This document shows, in pieces, positions 9,883 through 18,795 of a stretch of DNA of 64,000 nucleotides. The stretch lies in NCBI RefSeq assembly GCF_013030985.1, contig NZ_WPYP01000011.1:62001-126000 (forward strand), written 5' to 3'. Source of the DNA: Ruegeria arenilitoris. GTDB lineage: Bacteria; Pseudomonadota; Alphaproteobacteria; Rhodobacterales; Rhodobacteraceae. The position numbers were made by a program, and so were the translations under genes. Under the pieces are notes generated by a model. That model did no database searches. It was given only the letters and a program-made list of their open reading frames with translations, and was not told the DNA's origin. Numbering within the stretch: the first letter of the stretch is position 1; every line of letters starts with the position of its first letter.

Positions 9883-10139
9883 CAGGCCGCCAGCAGGCGA
9901 TCCAGCTTGCCCTGGCGCTCCAGCTCATAGAGATCATCGCAGCCGCCCACATGTTCGGTGCCGATGAATATTTGCGGCACGGTGCGTTTGCCGCCCGCGC
10001 GCTGAATCATCTCGGGCTTGCGTTTGGGGTGCAGCAAGACGTCGATCTCTTTGAATTCGACGCCTTTCTGTTTCAGCAGCCGCTTGGCCGCGTGGCAATA
10101 ACCGCATAGCGGCGAGGTGTAGAGTTCTACCGGCTTCAT
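9882..10139 (-). CDS. grxC: Glutaredoxin 3
   Basis: This small thiol oxidoreductase has 85 residues from ATG 10139. The active site CGYC is at residues 11-14, and the glutathione-binding segments RTVPQIFIG and GGCDDLYELE are present. A longer upstream frame exists but adds unrelated residues. The length is typical for GrxC. It lies 37 nt after comF and is coupled to the nitrilase-family gene. Confidence 0.96.
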   Translation of the reverse strand: MKPVELYTSPLCGYCHAAKRLLKQKGVEFKEIDVLLHPKRKPEMIQRAGGKRTVPQIFIGTEHVGGCDDLYELERQGKLDRLLAA

Positions 10140-10176
10140 ATTCCGTCCCTTCGGGTTTCGCGCAATCCTGAGCGAA

Positions 10177-10905
10177 TTAGGCATCCTTGGCAACGCGCGC
10201 CAGTACCAACACGAAAATATGATTTGCTCCCGCGGCAAGGCAGACACGGGCACAAGCCGCCAGCGTTGCGCCCGAGGTCATCACGTCATCCACCAACAGA
10301 ACATCACGCCCCTGCATCCGGTTACACCGTTTGGGATGCGCTACAATGGCGTCCGACAATGTCTCAGCCCGTTCCGCAGCGGTTTTGCCATCCAGAACCG
10401 GAGTCCGCACCCGTCGCACCAGCAAGTCCGGACACACGTCCTTCCCGGTCTGCCGCCCCAGATGCTGAGCAAGCAGCGCCGACTGGTTATAACGTCGTTT
10501 CAACAGCCGCGACCAATGCAGGGGTACCGGAGCAATCAGCATGTCGTCACGGAACAACTCTCGCCCGGCCTGCGCCATCCAGCGGGCCGCCGGTTTCGCC
10601 AACTCCGGCCTGTCCCCATGCTTCAACGCCAGAATCAGGGACCGCGCCTTACCGTCATACAAAAGCGCCGCGCGCCCGTCCTGCCAGGGGCGGGGCGCCT
10701 TCATGCAGTCATCACACTCGATCCGGTGGCCATCCGCCTCACCCGGCAGGGGCACGCCACAGCATTCGCACACCACCCCACCAATAAAGGGCGTGTCGCG
10801 CCAGCATTGGCCACACAGGCCGAAATCCTGTTCGGTCAGATCGCCGCATCCCAGGCAGCGCGGTGGATAGATCAGTTGAACAGCGGTTTGAATCCGCTGC
10901 CACAT
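10177..10905 (-). CDS. comF: ComF-family double zinc-ribbon phosphoribosyltransferase-like protein
   Basis: The 242 residues run from ATG 10905. The N-terminus has two CxxC pairs (CLGCG and CGQC), then CECCG and CDDC, forming a zinc-binding ribbon. The C-terminal half has the PRPP-type motif DVLLVDDVMTSGATL (about residue 200). Family members take part in DNA uptake for competence in some bacteria. It is the first gene of comF-grxC-nit-marR and starts only 16 bp from the divergent methyltransferase ATG. Confidence 0.93.
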   Translation of the reverse strand: MWQRIQTAVQLIYPPRCLGCGDLTEQDFGLCGQCWRDTPFIGGVVCECCGVPLPGEADGHRIECDDCMKAPRPWQDGRAALLYDGKARSLILALKHGDRPELAKPAARWMAQAGRELFRDDMLIAPVPLHWSRLLKRRYNQSALLAQHLGRQTGKDVCPDLLVRRVRTPVLDGKTAAERAETLSDAIVAHPKRCNRMQGRDVLLVDDVMTSGATLAACARVCLAAGANHIFVLVLARVAKDA

Positions 10906-10921
10906 GCGATAATTGCGCCCT

Positions 10922-11752
10922 ATGAAGCTGCCTGACTCCAACGCACCCTCTCTGTTCGACCACCTGGCCCTGACCCGGCACCGCGCCCGCGCGCAGGATG
11001 ACGCGCTGTTTCTGCACCACGCCGCCGTGGACGAGGTGCAGGATCGGCTCTCCATGGTTAACAAAACCTTTACGGCGCCCGCAGTGGTGACGCCGTTTGC
11101 GCAGATTTGGCAGGATGTGCTGCCCGGAGCACAGATCATCGCAGATGATGACGTACTGGACCTGACACCCGGCGCACATGATCTGGTCATACACGCCATG
11201 GCGTTGCATTGGGCCAATGATCCTGTGGGGCAGCTGATCCAATGCCACCGCGCCCTGCGTCCCGACGGGCTGCTGCTGGTGGTCTGCCTGGGTGGAGAGA
11301 CCCTGCACGAGTTGCGAGCCGCACTTGGGCAGGCCGAGATCGAAGTTGCCGGCGGCCTCAGCCCGCGCATCGCGCCTATGGCCGAGCTTCGCGATCTGGG
11401 CGGTTTGCTGCAACGGGCGGGGCTCGCTCTGCCGGTCGCCGACACCGCGCGCCTGACGGCGGAATATCGCGACCTGACCCACCTGATGCGCGATCTTCGG
11501 GCGATGGGAGAGACCAACAGCCTGTCGGGCCGCGTGAAACACCCAACAAGACGGCAGGTCTTTGCCCGGGCGCAGCAGATCTATGCCGACCACTTCACCA
11601 CGCCTCAGGGCCGTCTGGCCGCCACGTTCGAGCTGATCTGCCTGACCGGCTGGTCGCCGGACGAAAGCCAACAGAAACCCCTACGCCCGGGATCGGCCAA
11701 AGCACGTCTTGCCGATGCACTGGGTGCAAAAGAAGGCAAACTGCCCGATTGA
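10922..11752 (+). CDS. BioC/NDUFAF5-like SAM-dependent methyltransferase
   Basis: The 276 residues run from ATG 10922; a TTG at 10913 is unlikely. The N-terminus DHLALTRHRARAQDDALFLHH and later segments (DLVIHAMALHWANDPVGQL, RPDGLLLVVCLGGETLHELR) match the alphaproteobacterial group related to mitochondrial NDUFAF5, which modifies complex I. The glycine-rich SAM motif is poorly conserved, as is common in this group. The role is inferred from family resemblance. Confidence 0.8.
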   Translation: MKLPDSNAPSLFDHLALTRHRARAQDDALFLHHAAVDEVQDRLSMVNKTFTAPAVVTPFAQIWQDVLPGAQIIADDDVLDLTPGAHDLVIHAMALHWANDPVGQLIQCHRALRPDGLLLVVCLGGETLHELRAALGQAEIEVAGGLSPRIAPMAELRDLGGLLQRAGLALPVADTARLTAEYRDLTHLMRDLRAMGETNSLSGRVKHPTRRQVFARAQQIYADHFTTPQGRLAATFELICLTGWSPDESQQKPLRPGSAKARLADALGAKEGKLPD

Positions 11753-11809
11753 CGACCGGGTTTTTCCGGTTATCTCAGCTTGGCATAGAGAAATCTCAGG
11801 AAGCTCGAC

Positions 11810-12859
11810 ATGTTTGACGCCACTCGCCCATCCCACGCCCCCGCAGACCACCCCAAGGTCAAGATGGGCCGCGTCGGCATTCTGCTGGCCAATCTGGGCA
11901 CGCCGGACGATTACAGCTATTGGCCGATGCGCCGATATCTGAACGAGTTCCTGTCGGATCAGCGCGTGATCGATTATCCCAAGTGGAAATGGCAACCGAT
12001 CCTGCAGGGCATCATCCTGACCAAACGCCCCTTCAGCTCGGGCGAGGCCTACAAATCGATCTGGAACCACGACAAGGGCGAAAGCCCGCTGATGACGATC
12101 ACCAAGGACCAGACCGCCAAGCTGCGCGACGTGATGCAAGCGCGCTATGGTGATCGTGTGCTGGTCGATTTCTGCATGCGCTACGGCAACCCCTCGACCA
12201 AGTCCAAAGTGCGCGAGATGGTCGCCGCAGGCTGCGACCGCATCCTGTTCTTTCCGCTTTATCCGCAATACGCCGGTGCCACGACCGCCACCGCCAACGA
12301 CCAGTTCTTCCGCGCACTGATGGAGGAAGCCTGGCAACCGGCAACCCGCACCGTGCCCGCCTATTTTGATGAACCCGCTTATATCGACGCCTTGGCCGGA
12401 TCGGTGGAACAGGCCTATGCGGCGATGGAAGCAAAGCCCGACATTCTGGTCGTCTCGTACCACGGAATGCCGGAACGCTATTTACAGCAGGGTGACCCCT
12501 ATCACTGCCAATGCGCAAAAACCTCGCGGTTGCTGAAGGAACGGCTCGGCTGGTCGGATGACCAGCTTGTGTCAACCTTCCAGTCCCGATTCGGACCCGA
12601 GGAATGGCTGAAGCCCTATACGGTCGACCACGTGGCCGAGCTGGCCAAGCAGGGCAAAAAGAACATCGCCGTCATCGCTCCGGCGTTTTCTGCCGATTGC
12701 ATCGAAACGCTGGAAGAGATCAACGAAGAAATCCGGGAAAGCTTTGAAGAGGCGGGCGGTGAGAGCTTTACCTATATCCCCTGCCTCAACGACGATGATT
12801 CGCATATCGCGGCGCTCGGCAAGGTGATCGAAGACAACCTGAAGGGCTGGCTGGACTGA
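11810..12859 (+). CDS. hemH: Ferrochelatase
   Basis: HemH inserts Fe2+ into protoporphyrin IX in the last step of heme synthesis. The 349 residues contain ILLANLGTPDDYSYWPMRRYL near residue 24, RYGNPS near 124, the active-site stretch SYHGMPERYLQQGDPYHCQC near 219 (catalytic His in SYHG) and PAFSADCIETLEEINEE near 285, which holds the metal-ligand Glu residues. The length is normal. A strong terminator follows at 12897-12926. Confidence 0.98.
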   Translation: MFDATRPSHAPADHPKVKMGRVGILLANLGTPDDYSYWPMRRYLNEFLSDQRVIDYPKWKWQPILQGIILTKRPFSSGEAYKSIWNHDKGESPLMTITKDQTAKLRDVMQARYGDRVLVDFCMRYGNPSTKSKVREMVAAGCDRILFFPLYPQYAGATTATANDQFFRALMEEAWQPATRTVPAYFDEPAYIDALAGSVEQAYAAMEAKPDILVVSYHGMPERYLQQGDPYHCQCAKTSRLLKERLGWSDDQLVSTFQSRFGPEEWLKPYTVDHVAELAKQGKKNIAVIAPAFSADCIETLEEINEEIRESFEEAGGESFTYIPCLNDDDSHIAALGKVIEDNLKGWLD

Positions 12860-12896
12860 CCGGCCCTTCCATCAGGCCCACTCAACCAGACATGAA

Positions 12897-12926
12897 AAAA
12901 GGCGGTGGATTGCTCCACCGCCTTTT
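12897..12926. terminator. Bidirectional intrinsic terminator between hemH and the 60-residue peptide gene
   Basis: A 13-bp stem (AAAAGGCGGTGGA / TCCACCGCCTTTT) encloses a TTGC loop. The run of T is present in both directions, so it ends hemH on the plus strand and the small gene on the minus strand. Confidence 0.9.
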
Positions 12927-12947
12927 CTCTAGATGACGCCTGTCAAA

Positions 12948-13130
12948 TTAGCTTGCTGCAACAGCTGCGGCAACTACGACCAGCAGGATCAGCGGCAGGA
13001 TGATGCCCTGCGACGAACCTTGAGTTTCCTCAACAACAACCGGTGCTTCCACAACCGGCTCTTCCAGGTTACCGGCATAAGCGGTCGAAGCAGCAGCGGT
13101 CAGTGCAGCGGCGAGAACGAGTTTCTTCAT
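12948..13130 (-). CDS. Small secreted/membrane-anchored peptide (60 aa)
   Basis: The ATG at 13130 is chosen because GGAGG lies 6-10 nt upstream; a longer upstream frame has no such site. The peptide has a signal sequence (MKKLVLAAALTAAASTAYAG, cleavage after AYA), a short acidic Pro/Val/Glu segment and a C-terminal hydrophobic helix (IILPLILLVVVAAAVAAS). If the signal is cleaved, the mature form is a membrane-tethered peptide of about 40 residues. It converges on hemH. Function unknown. Confidence 0.75.
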   Translation of the reverse strand: MKKLVLAAALTAAASTAYAGNLEEPVVEAPVVVEETQGSSQGIILPLILLVVVAAAVAAS

Positions 13131-13270
13131 ATTAACCTCCAGAATTTGCACGGTTCCAAATAGCGAAACCGCACATCCAAGACTTACCTCGTAGGTTTTT
13201 TCTAATCAGCTATCCAACTGGAATGCAATTGCAACTTGCGCCGCAAGCGGGTTCGTGCGCGAAAATGTCG

Positions 13271-13870
13271 TCAAATAAGCAACACTTGCGTGCCGACCTT
13301 CGCCATAGAAAACAGTTCGGCAATGTCTTCGTTGAACAGGCCGATACAGCCATTTGACGATCTGCGGCCGATTTTGCGCGTATCGTGGGTGCCGTGGATA
13401 CGGTAATATTTCCAGCCCAGGTACAAAGCATGTGTTCCCAATGGGTTATCCGGTCCCGGTGGGATATAGTCCGGCCATTCCGGATTGCGCTTTTTCATCG
13501 ACGGCGTAGGCGACCAGCTGGGTCCTTCGACCTTGCGGACCACACTGGTGCGGCCGCGGCGGGTCAGCTCCTCGGTCAGAGGCACGGAAGAGGGATATAA
13601 TTTGTACACCCGCTGATCCTCGGACCAGTAATGCAGTGCGCGCGAGACGGTATCGACCAGAATGGCCCCATTATTGGTGTTGGAAAAATAGGGCTGCCAG
13701 TCCAGCGCACGGAACCCCGAGATATTGCGACGCACATCTGGTTCCGGCTCGGGCGCGGGGCGCAACGGGTCGCCGGGAATGTATTGGGCGACCGCGGGCG
13801 TGGCCAGCAGGGCCGACGCTCCGGCCAGGAATCCCCGGCGGGAGGGCGCATGAATGTGTTTTTTGACCAT
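13271..13870 (-). CDS. L,D-transpeptidase (YkuD/ErfK family), Tat-exported
   Basis: The enzyme would crosslink peptidoglycan or attach proteins to it in the periplasm. The 199 residues start with a twin-arginine signal (SRRGFLAGASALLATPAVA). The YkuD domain spans about 60-199 with YYRIHGTHD and the active site SSNGCIGLFNEDI. The catalytic Cys is preceded by Asn-Gly rather than the commoner His-Gly, a variant that keeps the catalytic His in the HGTH segment. It is divergent from the CAP lipoprotein gene. Confidence 0.93.
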   Translation of the reverse strand: MVKKHIHAPSRRGFLAGASALLATPAVAQYIPGDPLRPAPEPEPDVRRNISGFRALDWQPYFSNTNNGAILVDTVSRALHYWSEDQRVYKLYPSSVPLTEELTRRGRTSVVRKVEGPSWSPTPSMKKRNPEWPDYIPPGPDNPLGTHALYLGWKYYRIHGTHDTRKIGRRSSNGCIGLFNEDIAELFSMAKVGTQVLLI

Positions 13871-13982
13871 GACGGGCGGTCCTTTTCTAAGGCCAGTCTG
13901 AAATTCACGCGTATTTTATGGCCAGAATGCGTCAGTCGCAAATCAAACCGGCAGAATCATGCGGAACCGGGCCAATGTGCGT

Positions 13983-14011
13983 TTGCCCAAGGCGGCCTGT
14001 CGCGCTATGCC
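13983..14011 (+). promoter_or_regulatory. Candidate promoter of the CAP-domain lipoprotein gene
   Basis: TTGCCC (13983-13988), a 17-nt spacer and TATGCC (14006-14011) lie 29 nt before the ATG at 14040. Both hexamers are fair matches to sigma-70 consensus. Confidence 0.4.
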
Positions 14012-14039
14012 CTAGGTTAAACCAAATATCAGGTCGATC

Positions 14040-14555
14040 ATGACGCGTATCATTTCTTTGCTATTTGCCTGCTTTGTCGGGCTGGCCGCATGTACCCCCG
14101 GCAGCACTCCAACCTATGGATCGGACGGACGGCCACTGCCGACAGTCTATAAAATCCGGGGAAACCCCGAAAAACTGCAGTTCCGTATGCTTGATTCGGT
14201 CAACGCGCTGCGTCAGGCGCAGGGCCTGCAGGCGGTGCAGTTGAATTCGCAACTGAACGCCGCGGCGGCTACGCATGCCAAGGACATGGCACGCCAGAAC
14301 CGCCCCTGGCACTTTGGGTCGGACGGTTCATCGCCGATCGATCGCGCTCAGAGGGTTGGCTATTACGGCACATTCCTGGGTGAAGCGATCTCGGAAACCT
14401 ATGAGACCGAGACCGAAACTCTGGCCGCCTGGATGCAGGAACCCGGCCCGCGTTCGGTGATCATGGACCCCAATGCCACGCAGATGGGCTTTGCCTGGCA
14501 CCAGGAAGGCGGCGGTAAAATCTGGTGGACGCTGGAAATGGGCGCGGGCGGATAA
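14040..14555 (+). CDS. CAP/SCP-domain lipoprotein
   Basis: The 171 residues begin with a lipoprotein signal (MTRIISLLFACFVGLAAC, lipobox LAAC). A cysteine-rich-secretory/SCP-like domain follows: DSVNALRQAQGLQAVQLNSQ, AAATHAKDMARQN and WHFGSDGSS. Members are extracytoplasmic and often of unknown enzymatic role. It is monocistronic and ended by the terminator at 14576-14607. Confidence 0.88.
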   Translation: MTRIISLLFACFVGLAACTPGSTPTYGSDGRPLPTVYKIRGNPEKLQFRMLDSVNALRQAQGLQAVQLNSQLNAAAATHAKDMARQNRPWHFGSDGSSPIDRAQRVGYYGTFLGEAISETYETETETLAAWMQEPGPRSVIMDPNATQMGFAWHQEGGGKIWWTLEMGAGG

Positions 14556-14575
14556 CCGCAGCCCCAACCGAAAAC

Positions 14576-14607
14576 AAAAAAGCCCCCGGCAAACCGGGGG
14601 CTTTTTT
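14576..14607. terminator. Bidirectional intrinsic terminator after the CAP gene and ptsN
   Basis: The stem GCCCCCGG / CCGGGGGC (14582-14601) with a CAAA loop is flanked by A-runs on the left and six T on the right, so it serves both convergent genes. Confidence 0.92.
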
Positions 14608-14621
14608 GTATCTACAGGGGC

Positions 14622-15086
14622 TTAGGCCGCTTGCATGGACTGCGCTTCGGTCAGAATGGCGTACAGCTTGACCGGATCGGGATTGGCCCGCAGTTTCGCA
14701 CAAACCGAAGTGTCGCGCAGGGTTCGCGACACCAGAGCCAGCGCCTTCAGGTGATCCACCCCGGCCTCTTCCGGTGCGAACAGCGCAAAGGCGATATCCA
14801 CCGGCTGACGGTCGACCGACCCGAAATCAATCGGCTTTTCCAGCATCACGAACACGCCCGACACGCTTTCCAGCTCTGCCATGCGTGCATGTGGCAGTGC
14901 CACGCCATGCCCGACACCGGTGGGGCCGAGGCTTTCCCGCTCCAGCAGCCCGTCCACAACGATCTGGGCCCCAAGGCCCAGAGTTGCGTCGGCCACGTCG
15001 GCGATTTCCTGAAACAGCCGCTTCTTGCTGGACGCGGCCGACAGTACACGCACTGCTTCGGGCTTCAGTATGCTCGAAAGCTCCAT
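14622..15086 (-). CDS. ptsN: Nitrogen-related PTS EIIA protein (EIIA-Ntr)
   Basis: This phosphocarrier of the nitrogen PTS (PtsP-PtsO-PtsN) is regulatory rather than transport-linked. The 154 residues have the EIIA core with the phosphoacceptor His66 in GVALPHARM and the FALFAPEEAGVDHLKALALVSR stretch. It sits 62 nt after hpf, the conserved order downstream of the lpt genes. Confidence 0.96.
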   Translation of the reverse strand: MELSSILKPEAVRVLSAASSKKRLFQEIADVADATLGLGAQIVVDGLLERESLGPTGVGHGVALPHARMAELESVSGVFVMLEKPIDFGSVDRQPVDIAFALFAPEEAGVDHLKALALVSRTLRDTSVCAKLRANPDPVKLYAILTEAQSMQAA

Positions 15087-15148
15087 GATTACGCTCCATG
15101 GCGGAGCCCCCGCAGGATGCAGGGGCGAGCCTTTACTATTCTTGCCTG

Positions 15149-15712
15149 TTACGGATCGATCCAGCCGATGTTGCCATCATCCCGGCGGTACACGACGTTC
15201 AATCCGTCCTTGTTTTCATTCCGGAACACCAGCACCGGAGCGCCGGCCAGTTCCATCTGCATAACGGCTTCACCAACACTCAACGATGGGATCTTGGTTT
15301 CCATCTCAGCCACGATCATCGGCTGCAGGGATTCCGGCTCCGCTGCGGACTCAGACTCGTCAGAAGCGAGGATATATGAGGAAGCTCCGAAGAGTTCAAC
15401 CGGCTCGGACCGATCCTTGTGGTGATCCTTGAGGCGGCGTTTGTAGCGGCGCAATTGGGTTTCCATCTTGTCGCAGCAGCCCTCGAACGCCGCGTAGATT
15501 TCGGTTGCGTGAGCCTTGGCCTGCGCCGTCAGACCGGTGGAAAGATGTACGGTGGTTTCGCATACATATTCATGCGCAGAACGGGAAAAGACGACATTGG
15601 CATCGGTCGGACGCTGGGCGTATTTGCCCACGACCTCGCCCAGTTCGGTCTGCACATGAGTCTGGAGTGCAACACCGATGTCGATCTGTTTTCCGCTGAT
15701 TTGGTAACGCAT
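15149..15712 (-). CDS. hpf: Long-form ribosome hibernation promoting factor
   Basis: HPF dimerises idle ribosomes in stationary phase. ATG 15712 is chosen for the GGAG at -9 and because MRYQISGKQIDIGVALQTHV is the family N-terminus; a 64-codon upstream extension is spurious. The 187 residues include the N-terminal 30S-binding domain (1-100) and a C-terminal dimerisation domain (about 130-187, KIPSLSVGEAVMQMEL), so this is the long form. It lies in the lpt-ptsN group. Confidence 0.95.
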   Translation of the reverse strand: MRYQISGKQIDIGVALQTHVQTELGEVVGKYAQRPTDANVVFSRSAHEYVCETTVHLSTGLTAQAKAHATEIYAAFEGCCDKMETQLRRYKRRLKDHHKDRSEPVELFGASSYILASDESESAAEPESLQPMIVAEMETKIPSLSVGEAVMQMELAGAPVLVFRNENKDGLNVVYRRDDGNIGWIDP

Positions 15713-15964
15713 GTGATCTCCTTCACAATTCACACCCATTCTGACGTCACGTAACGCGACGCACTTCTTTTTATCGGGTGGGGGGTAGAGACATTTCCAG
15801 CGGTAGCCGCACCGTTCCCCTTTCCATGAAGGGGCATCGTGATCCAGACGGGAACCGAAGAAATGCCATGACCCAATTGAGGCAAGAGACGGCCGAAGAG
15901 TCAATCAAAACAGACGTGTATATACGTGATTTCCGCCATGCACTCGGCGCATTTCTGCGCAAGC
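15713..15964. other. Intergenic region between lptB and hpf
   Basis: This 252-bp gap has no credible gene. It holds a CCCCTT/AAGGGG hairpin (15817-15834) and an AT-rich TATATA element near 15917-15922, which could serve as an hpf promoter -10. No full promoter could be defined. Confidence 0.4.
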
Positions 15965-16723
15965 TTATGAAATCCGGAAATTTTCACCCAGATAGACGCG
16001 GCGGACGTTCTCATTTTCGACCACTTCGTCCGGGGTTCCGGACATCAAAACCTGCCCGTCATGCAGTATATAGGCGCGATCCACAATTTCCAGCGTTTCC
16101 CGCACGTTATGGTCGGTGATCAGAACGCCGATGCCGCGCTTTTTCAGATCCGCGACAAGGTGGCGGATATCGCCGACGCTGATCGGGTCAACACCCGCAA
16201 AGGGTTCATCCAAAAGCAAATATTTCGGATCAGCCGCCAGACAGCGGGCAATCTCAACGCGGCGGCGTTCACCGCCCGACAGTGCCAGGGCTGGTGCCCG
16301 GCGCAGGTGTTCGATCGAGAAATCCGACAGCAACTCTTCCAGTCGCTCCTTGCGGCGATGGGCGTGACGCACCGTAATGTCCAGAACAGCGGCGATATTG
16401 TCCTCGACGCTCATGCCGCGAAAGATCGACATTTCCTGCGGCAGATAGCCGATACCCAGTCGGGCGCGGCGATACATCGGCAGGGTCGTGACGTTCTGCC
16501 CGTCAATCGTGACCGTGCCCGCCTCGGGGAAAACCAGCCCGGCGACCGAGTAGAATGTGGTCGTCTTGCCCGACCCGTTCGGCCCCAACAGCGCCACAAC
16601 TTCGGACCGGGCAAGCGTCATCGACACATCCCGGATCACGGTCTTCTTGCGGTAGGATTTCCGCAGCTTTTCGATACTGAGGCCGGAATTGCCCTCGGCC
16701 ACGGTCAGTTCGGGGCGCGCCAT
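15965..16723 (-). CDS. lptB: LPS export ABC transporter ATPase LptB
   Basis: LptB is the cytoplasmic ATPase of LptB2FG, which extracts LPS from the inner membrane. The 252 residues have Walker A GPNGSGKTT (47-55), the signature LSGGE (148-152), Walker B LLLDEP (169-174) and an H-loop in LITDHNVRETL. The start overlaps the lptA stop by one base. Confidence 0.97.
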   Translation of the reverse strand: MARPELTVAEGNSGLSIEKLRKSYRKKTVIRDVSMTLARSEVVALLGPNGSGKTTTFYSVAGLVFPEAGTVTIDGQNVTTLPMYRRARLGIGYLPQEMSIFRGMSVEDNIAAVLDITVRHAHRRKERLEELLSDFSIEHLRRAPALALSGGERRRVEIARCLAADPKYLLLDEPFAGVDPISVGDIRHLVADLKKRGIGVLITDHNVRETLEIVDRAYILHDGQVLMSGTPDEVVENENVRRVYLGENFRIS

Positions 16724-17214
16724 CAGTTGTTGCCCTGCTGCAGGATGGTTTTGACATTGCCGGTCATCGTCGCGGTACCTGCGGTCAGGTCGGCATTCAT
16801 CTGATCGCCGCTGATGGTGCTGGGCCCCTGGTTCAGCAGCACATTGCCCTTCATCACGATCACGCCGGAATCGATGGTATATTCGGCCCAGTCGCCCTCG
16901 GCCGCGTCGGGCGGGCTGACCAGAACCACATCCTCGGTCGCTTCCATCCTCTCAATGCCCGAGCGGTCCTCGTTGTAGATGACCAGCACACGTTCGGCAG
17001 TCAGGCGCATTTCGCCCTGAATGACGATCACATTGCCCAGAAACTCGGCCGATCCGTCCTCTTGATTGACGTTCAGCTTTTCCGAGGTCACTTCAACCGG
17101 CAGGCTGGGGTCGGCCTGGGTCGCGCCAAACGCAACCTGAGTCTCCTGCGCCGCCGCAGAAAAGGCACCAAGGATCATAAATAGGCAAAGTGGCACAAAT
17201 CGGAAATCGAACAC
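16723..17214 (-). CDS. lptA: LPS periplasmic transport protein LptA
   Basis: The 163 residues have a signal peptide (to about AAAQ) and an OstA-like beta-jellyroll: VTSEKLNVNQEDGSAEFLGNV, MRLTAERVLVIYNE and GNVLLNQGPSTISGDQMNADL. LptA bridges LptC and the outer-membrane LptDE. It sits between lptC and lptB, its conserved place. Confidence 0.94.
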   Translation of the reverse strand: MFDFRFVPLCLFMILGAFSAAAQETQVAFGATQADPSLPVEVTSEKLNVNQEDGSAEFLGNVIVIQGEMRLTAERVLVIYNEDRSGIERMEATEDVVLVSPPDAAEGDWAEYTIDSGVIVMKGNVLLNQGPSTISGDQMNADLTAGTATMTGNVKTILQQGNN

Positions 17215-17217
17215 AGG

Positions 17218-17832
17218 TTATCTTTCTGCTCTTTGAGGCTCGTATATCAGCTTCACGCCATCTGTAAAAAGAATATGCACGGGGCCATCGGTTTTTTCCG
17301 TACCAAAGCTCATGCTGCCGGCGGTGAAATTGCCGATGATCCCGGTTCCGTTGACCTGACCGGGCGCGTCGCCCCGGATTTCGTCCAATGAGGTATTCAG
17401 CAGGTCGGTGGTGATTTCCGTGCCATCGGTCGAAGTGATAACGACGTCACCGACAAACGTGGCCGTGTTCTTGTCGGGCCGGATCATGCCCGAATTGGAA
17501 TCCAGCGTGATGACCCCACCGTCCAACAGGTTCATACGGCCACGGAATTCGGCCGCAGTGGGAATTGAGCCTTCGCGTCCCTGCGTTGCCCGGATCGCCT
17601 CGATCTGAACCTCTTCGCCCTTGCGGGTGGTGCCACGGTAATTCGGTTGCGTCACCACCTGATCGGCCAGCCGTTCATCGATGTCCTGCTGGGTAAACGG
17701 AACGCTGACATTGGTCTCGATACTGCGCGACAGAAGGAAAACGGTGGACAGCATCAGGATGGCCACCAACGGCAGCACCACCTTGAAGAACTGAACCATG
17801 CGGGAATGTCCGTCCACCGTGCGACCCTCCAC
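17218..17832 (-). CDS. lptC: LPS export protein LptC
   Basis: The 204 residues include one N-terminal membrane segment (VVLPLVAILMLSTVFLL) and a periplasmic OstA-type domain (TATFVGDVVITSTDGTEITTDLL). The start is GTG 17832, directly abutting the kpsF stop; an internal GTG or ATG could also be used. LptC is the membrane link between LptB2FG and LptA. Confidence 0.92.
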   Translation of the reverse strand: MEGRTVDGHSRMVQFFKVVLPLVAILMLSTVFLLSRSIETNVSVPFTQQDIDERLADQVVTQPNYRGTTRKGEEVQIEAIRATQGREGSIPTAAEFRGRMNLLDGGVITLDSNSGMIRPDKNTATFVGDVVITSTDGTEITTDLLNTSLDEIRGDAPGQVNGTGIIGNFTAGSMSFGTEKTDGPVHILFTDGVKLIYEPQRAER

Positions 17833-18795
17833 CTAGCCCAGACCGACGCGCAGGCAGTCGTGGATATGCAGCAACCCTTGTGCCGGGCCCTGCGTTTCGG
17901 GGTCGACCACGAACAGCGAGGTGATCTTGCGATCGTTCATGATCGCAACTGCCTCTTCTGCCATCGCATTGGGTGCGATGGTCAGCGGATTTTCGGTCAT
18001 CACTTCTTCGGTGGTCTTGTTCAGAAGCCCGTCCATGTTTCGACGCAAGTCGCCATCGGTCACGATGCCCATCAGGCGGCCCGCTTCATCCGTCACGCCG
18101 ACGACGCCGAAACTTTTCTGACTCATGACCAGCAGTGCCTCGGTCATGGGTGTGCCAACGGACACCAGAGGTAGGTCTTTATGCATCAGGTCACGTACGG
18201 TGGACAGCTGTGCGCCCAGCTTGCCGCCGGGATGGAAGGCGCGGAAATCTTCGGGTTTGAAGTCGCGGTATTTCATTAGCGCGATGGCCAGCGCGTCCCC
18301 CATCGCCAGCGTCAGCGTGGTGGAAATCGAGGGTACCATGCCGAAGCCACAGGCCTCACCCATCGACGGGATCAAAAGGTGCACGTCGGCCTGTTTCATC
18401 AGCGTGCTTTCCGGCTTGCTGGACAATCCGATCAGCGGAATGCCAAAGCGGCGGGTAAAGGCTAGCAGGTTCACCAGTTCCGGCGCCTCGCCCGAATTCG
18501 AAATGGCCAGAACCACGTCACCTTTCGACACCATGCCCAGATCACCATGGCTCGCCTCGGCCGGGTGCACGAAATAGGCGGGCGTGCCGGTGCTGGCCAG
18601 CGTCGCGGCAATCTTGTGGCCGATATGACCCGACTTGCCGATGCCGCTGATGATGATCCGGCCCGGCGCCTGCAGGATCAGTTGCACGGCCTCGGCAAAG
18701 TGTTCGTCCAGACTGTCGGCCAGAACGTCCAGCGCGCGGGCTTCGTCGGTGACGACCTGCCGGGCGGTTCTCAGGAATGCTTCGGTATCGGTCAT
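17833..18795 (-). CDS. kpsF: Arabinose-5-phosphate isomerase (KpsF/KdsD)
   Basis: The enzyme converts ribulose-5-phosphate to arabinose-5-phosphate for Kdo synthesis. The 320 residues run from ATG 18795, which overlaps the rnd stop by 4 nt. They contain a SIS domain (about 30-180, with GIGKSGHIGHKIAATLASTG and HPAEASHGDLGMV) and two CBS repeats (about 200-320). Placement beside the lpt genes fits an LPS-core role. Confidence 0.96.
   Translation of the reverse strand: MTDTEAFLRTARQVVTDEARALDVLADSLDEHFAEAVQLILQAPGRIIISGIGKSGHIGHKIAATLASTGTPAYFVHPAEASHGDLGMVSKGDVVLAISNSGEAPELVNLLAFTRRFGIPLIGLSSKPESTLMKQADVHLLIPSMGEACGFGMVPSISTTLTLAMGDALAIALMKYRDFKPEDFRAFHPGGKLGAQLSTVRDLMHKDLPLVSVGTPMTEALLVMSQKSFGVVGVTDEAGRLMGIVTDGDLRRNMDGLLNKTTEEVMTENPLTIAPNAMAEEAVAIMNDRKITSLFVVDPETQGPAQGLLHIHDCLRVGLG

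Noticed and set aside
13271-13870. Inactive L,D-transpeptidase because of SNGC in place of SHGC
   Set aside because: The catalytic Cys and the upstream HGTH histidine are present; the residue before Gly-Cys varies in the family.
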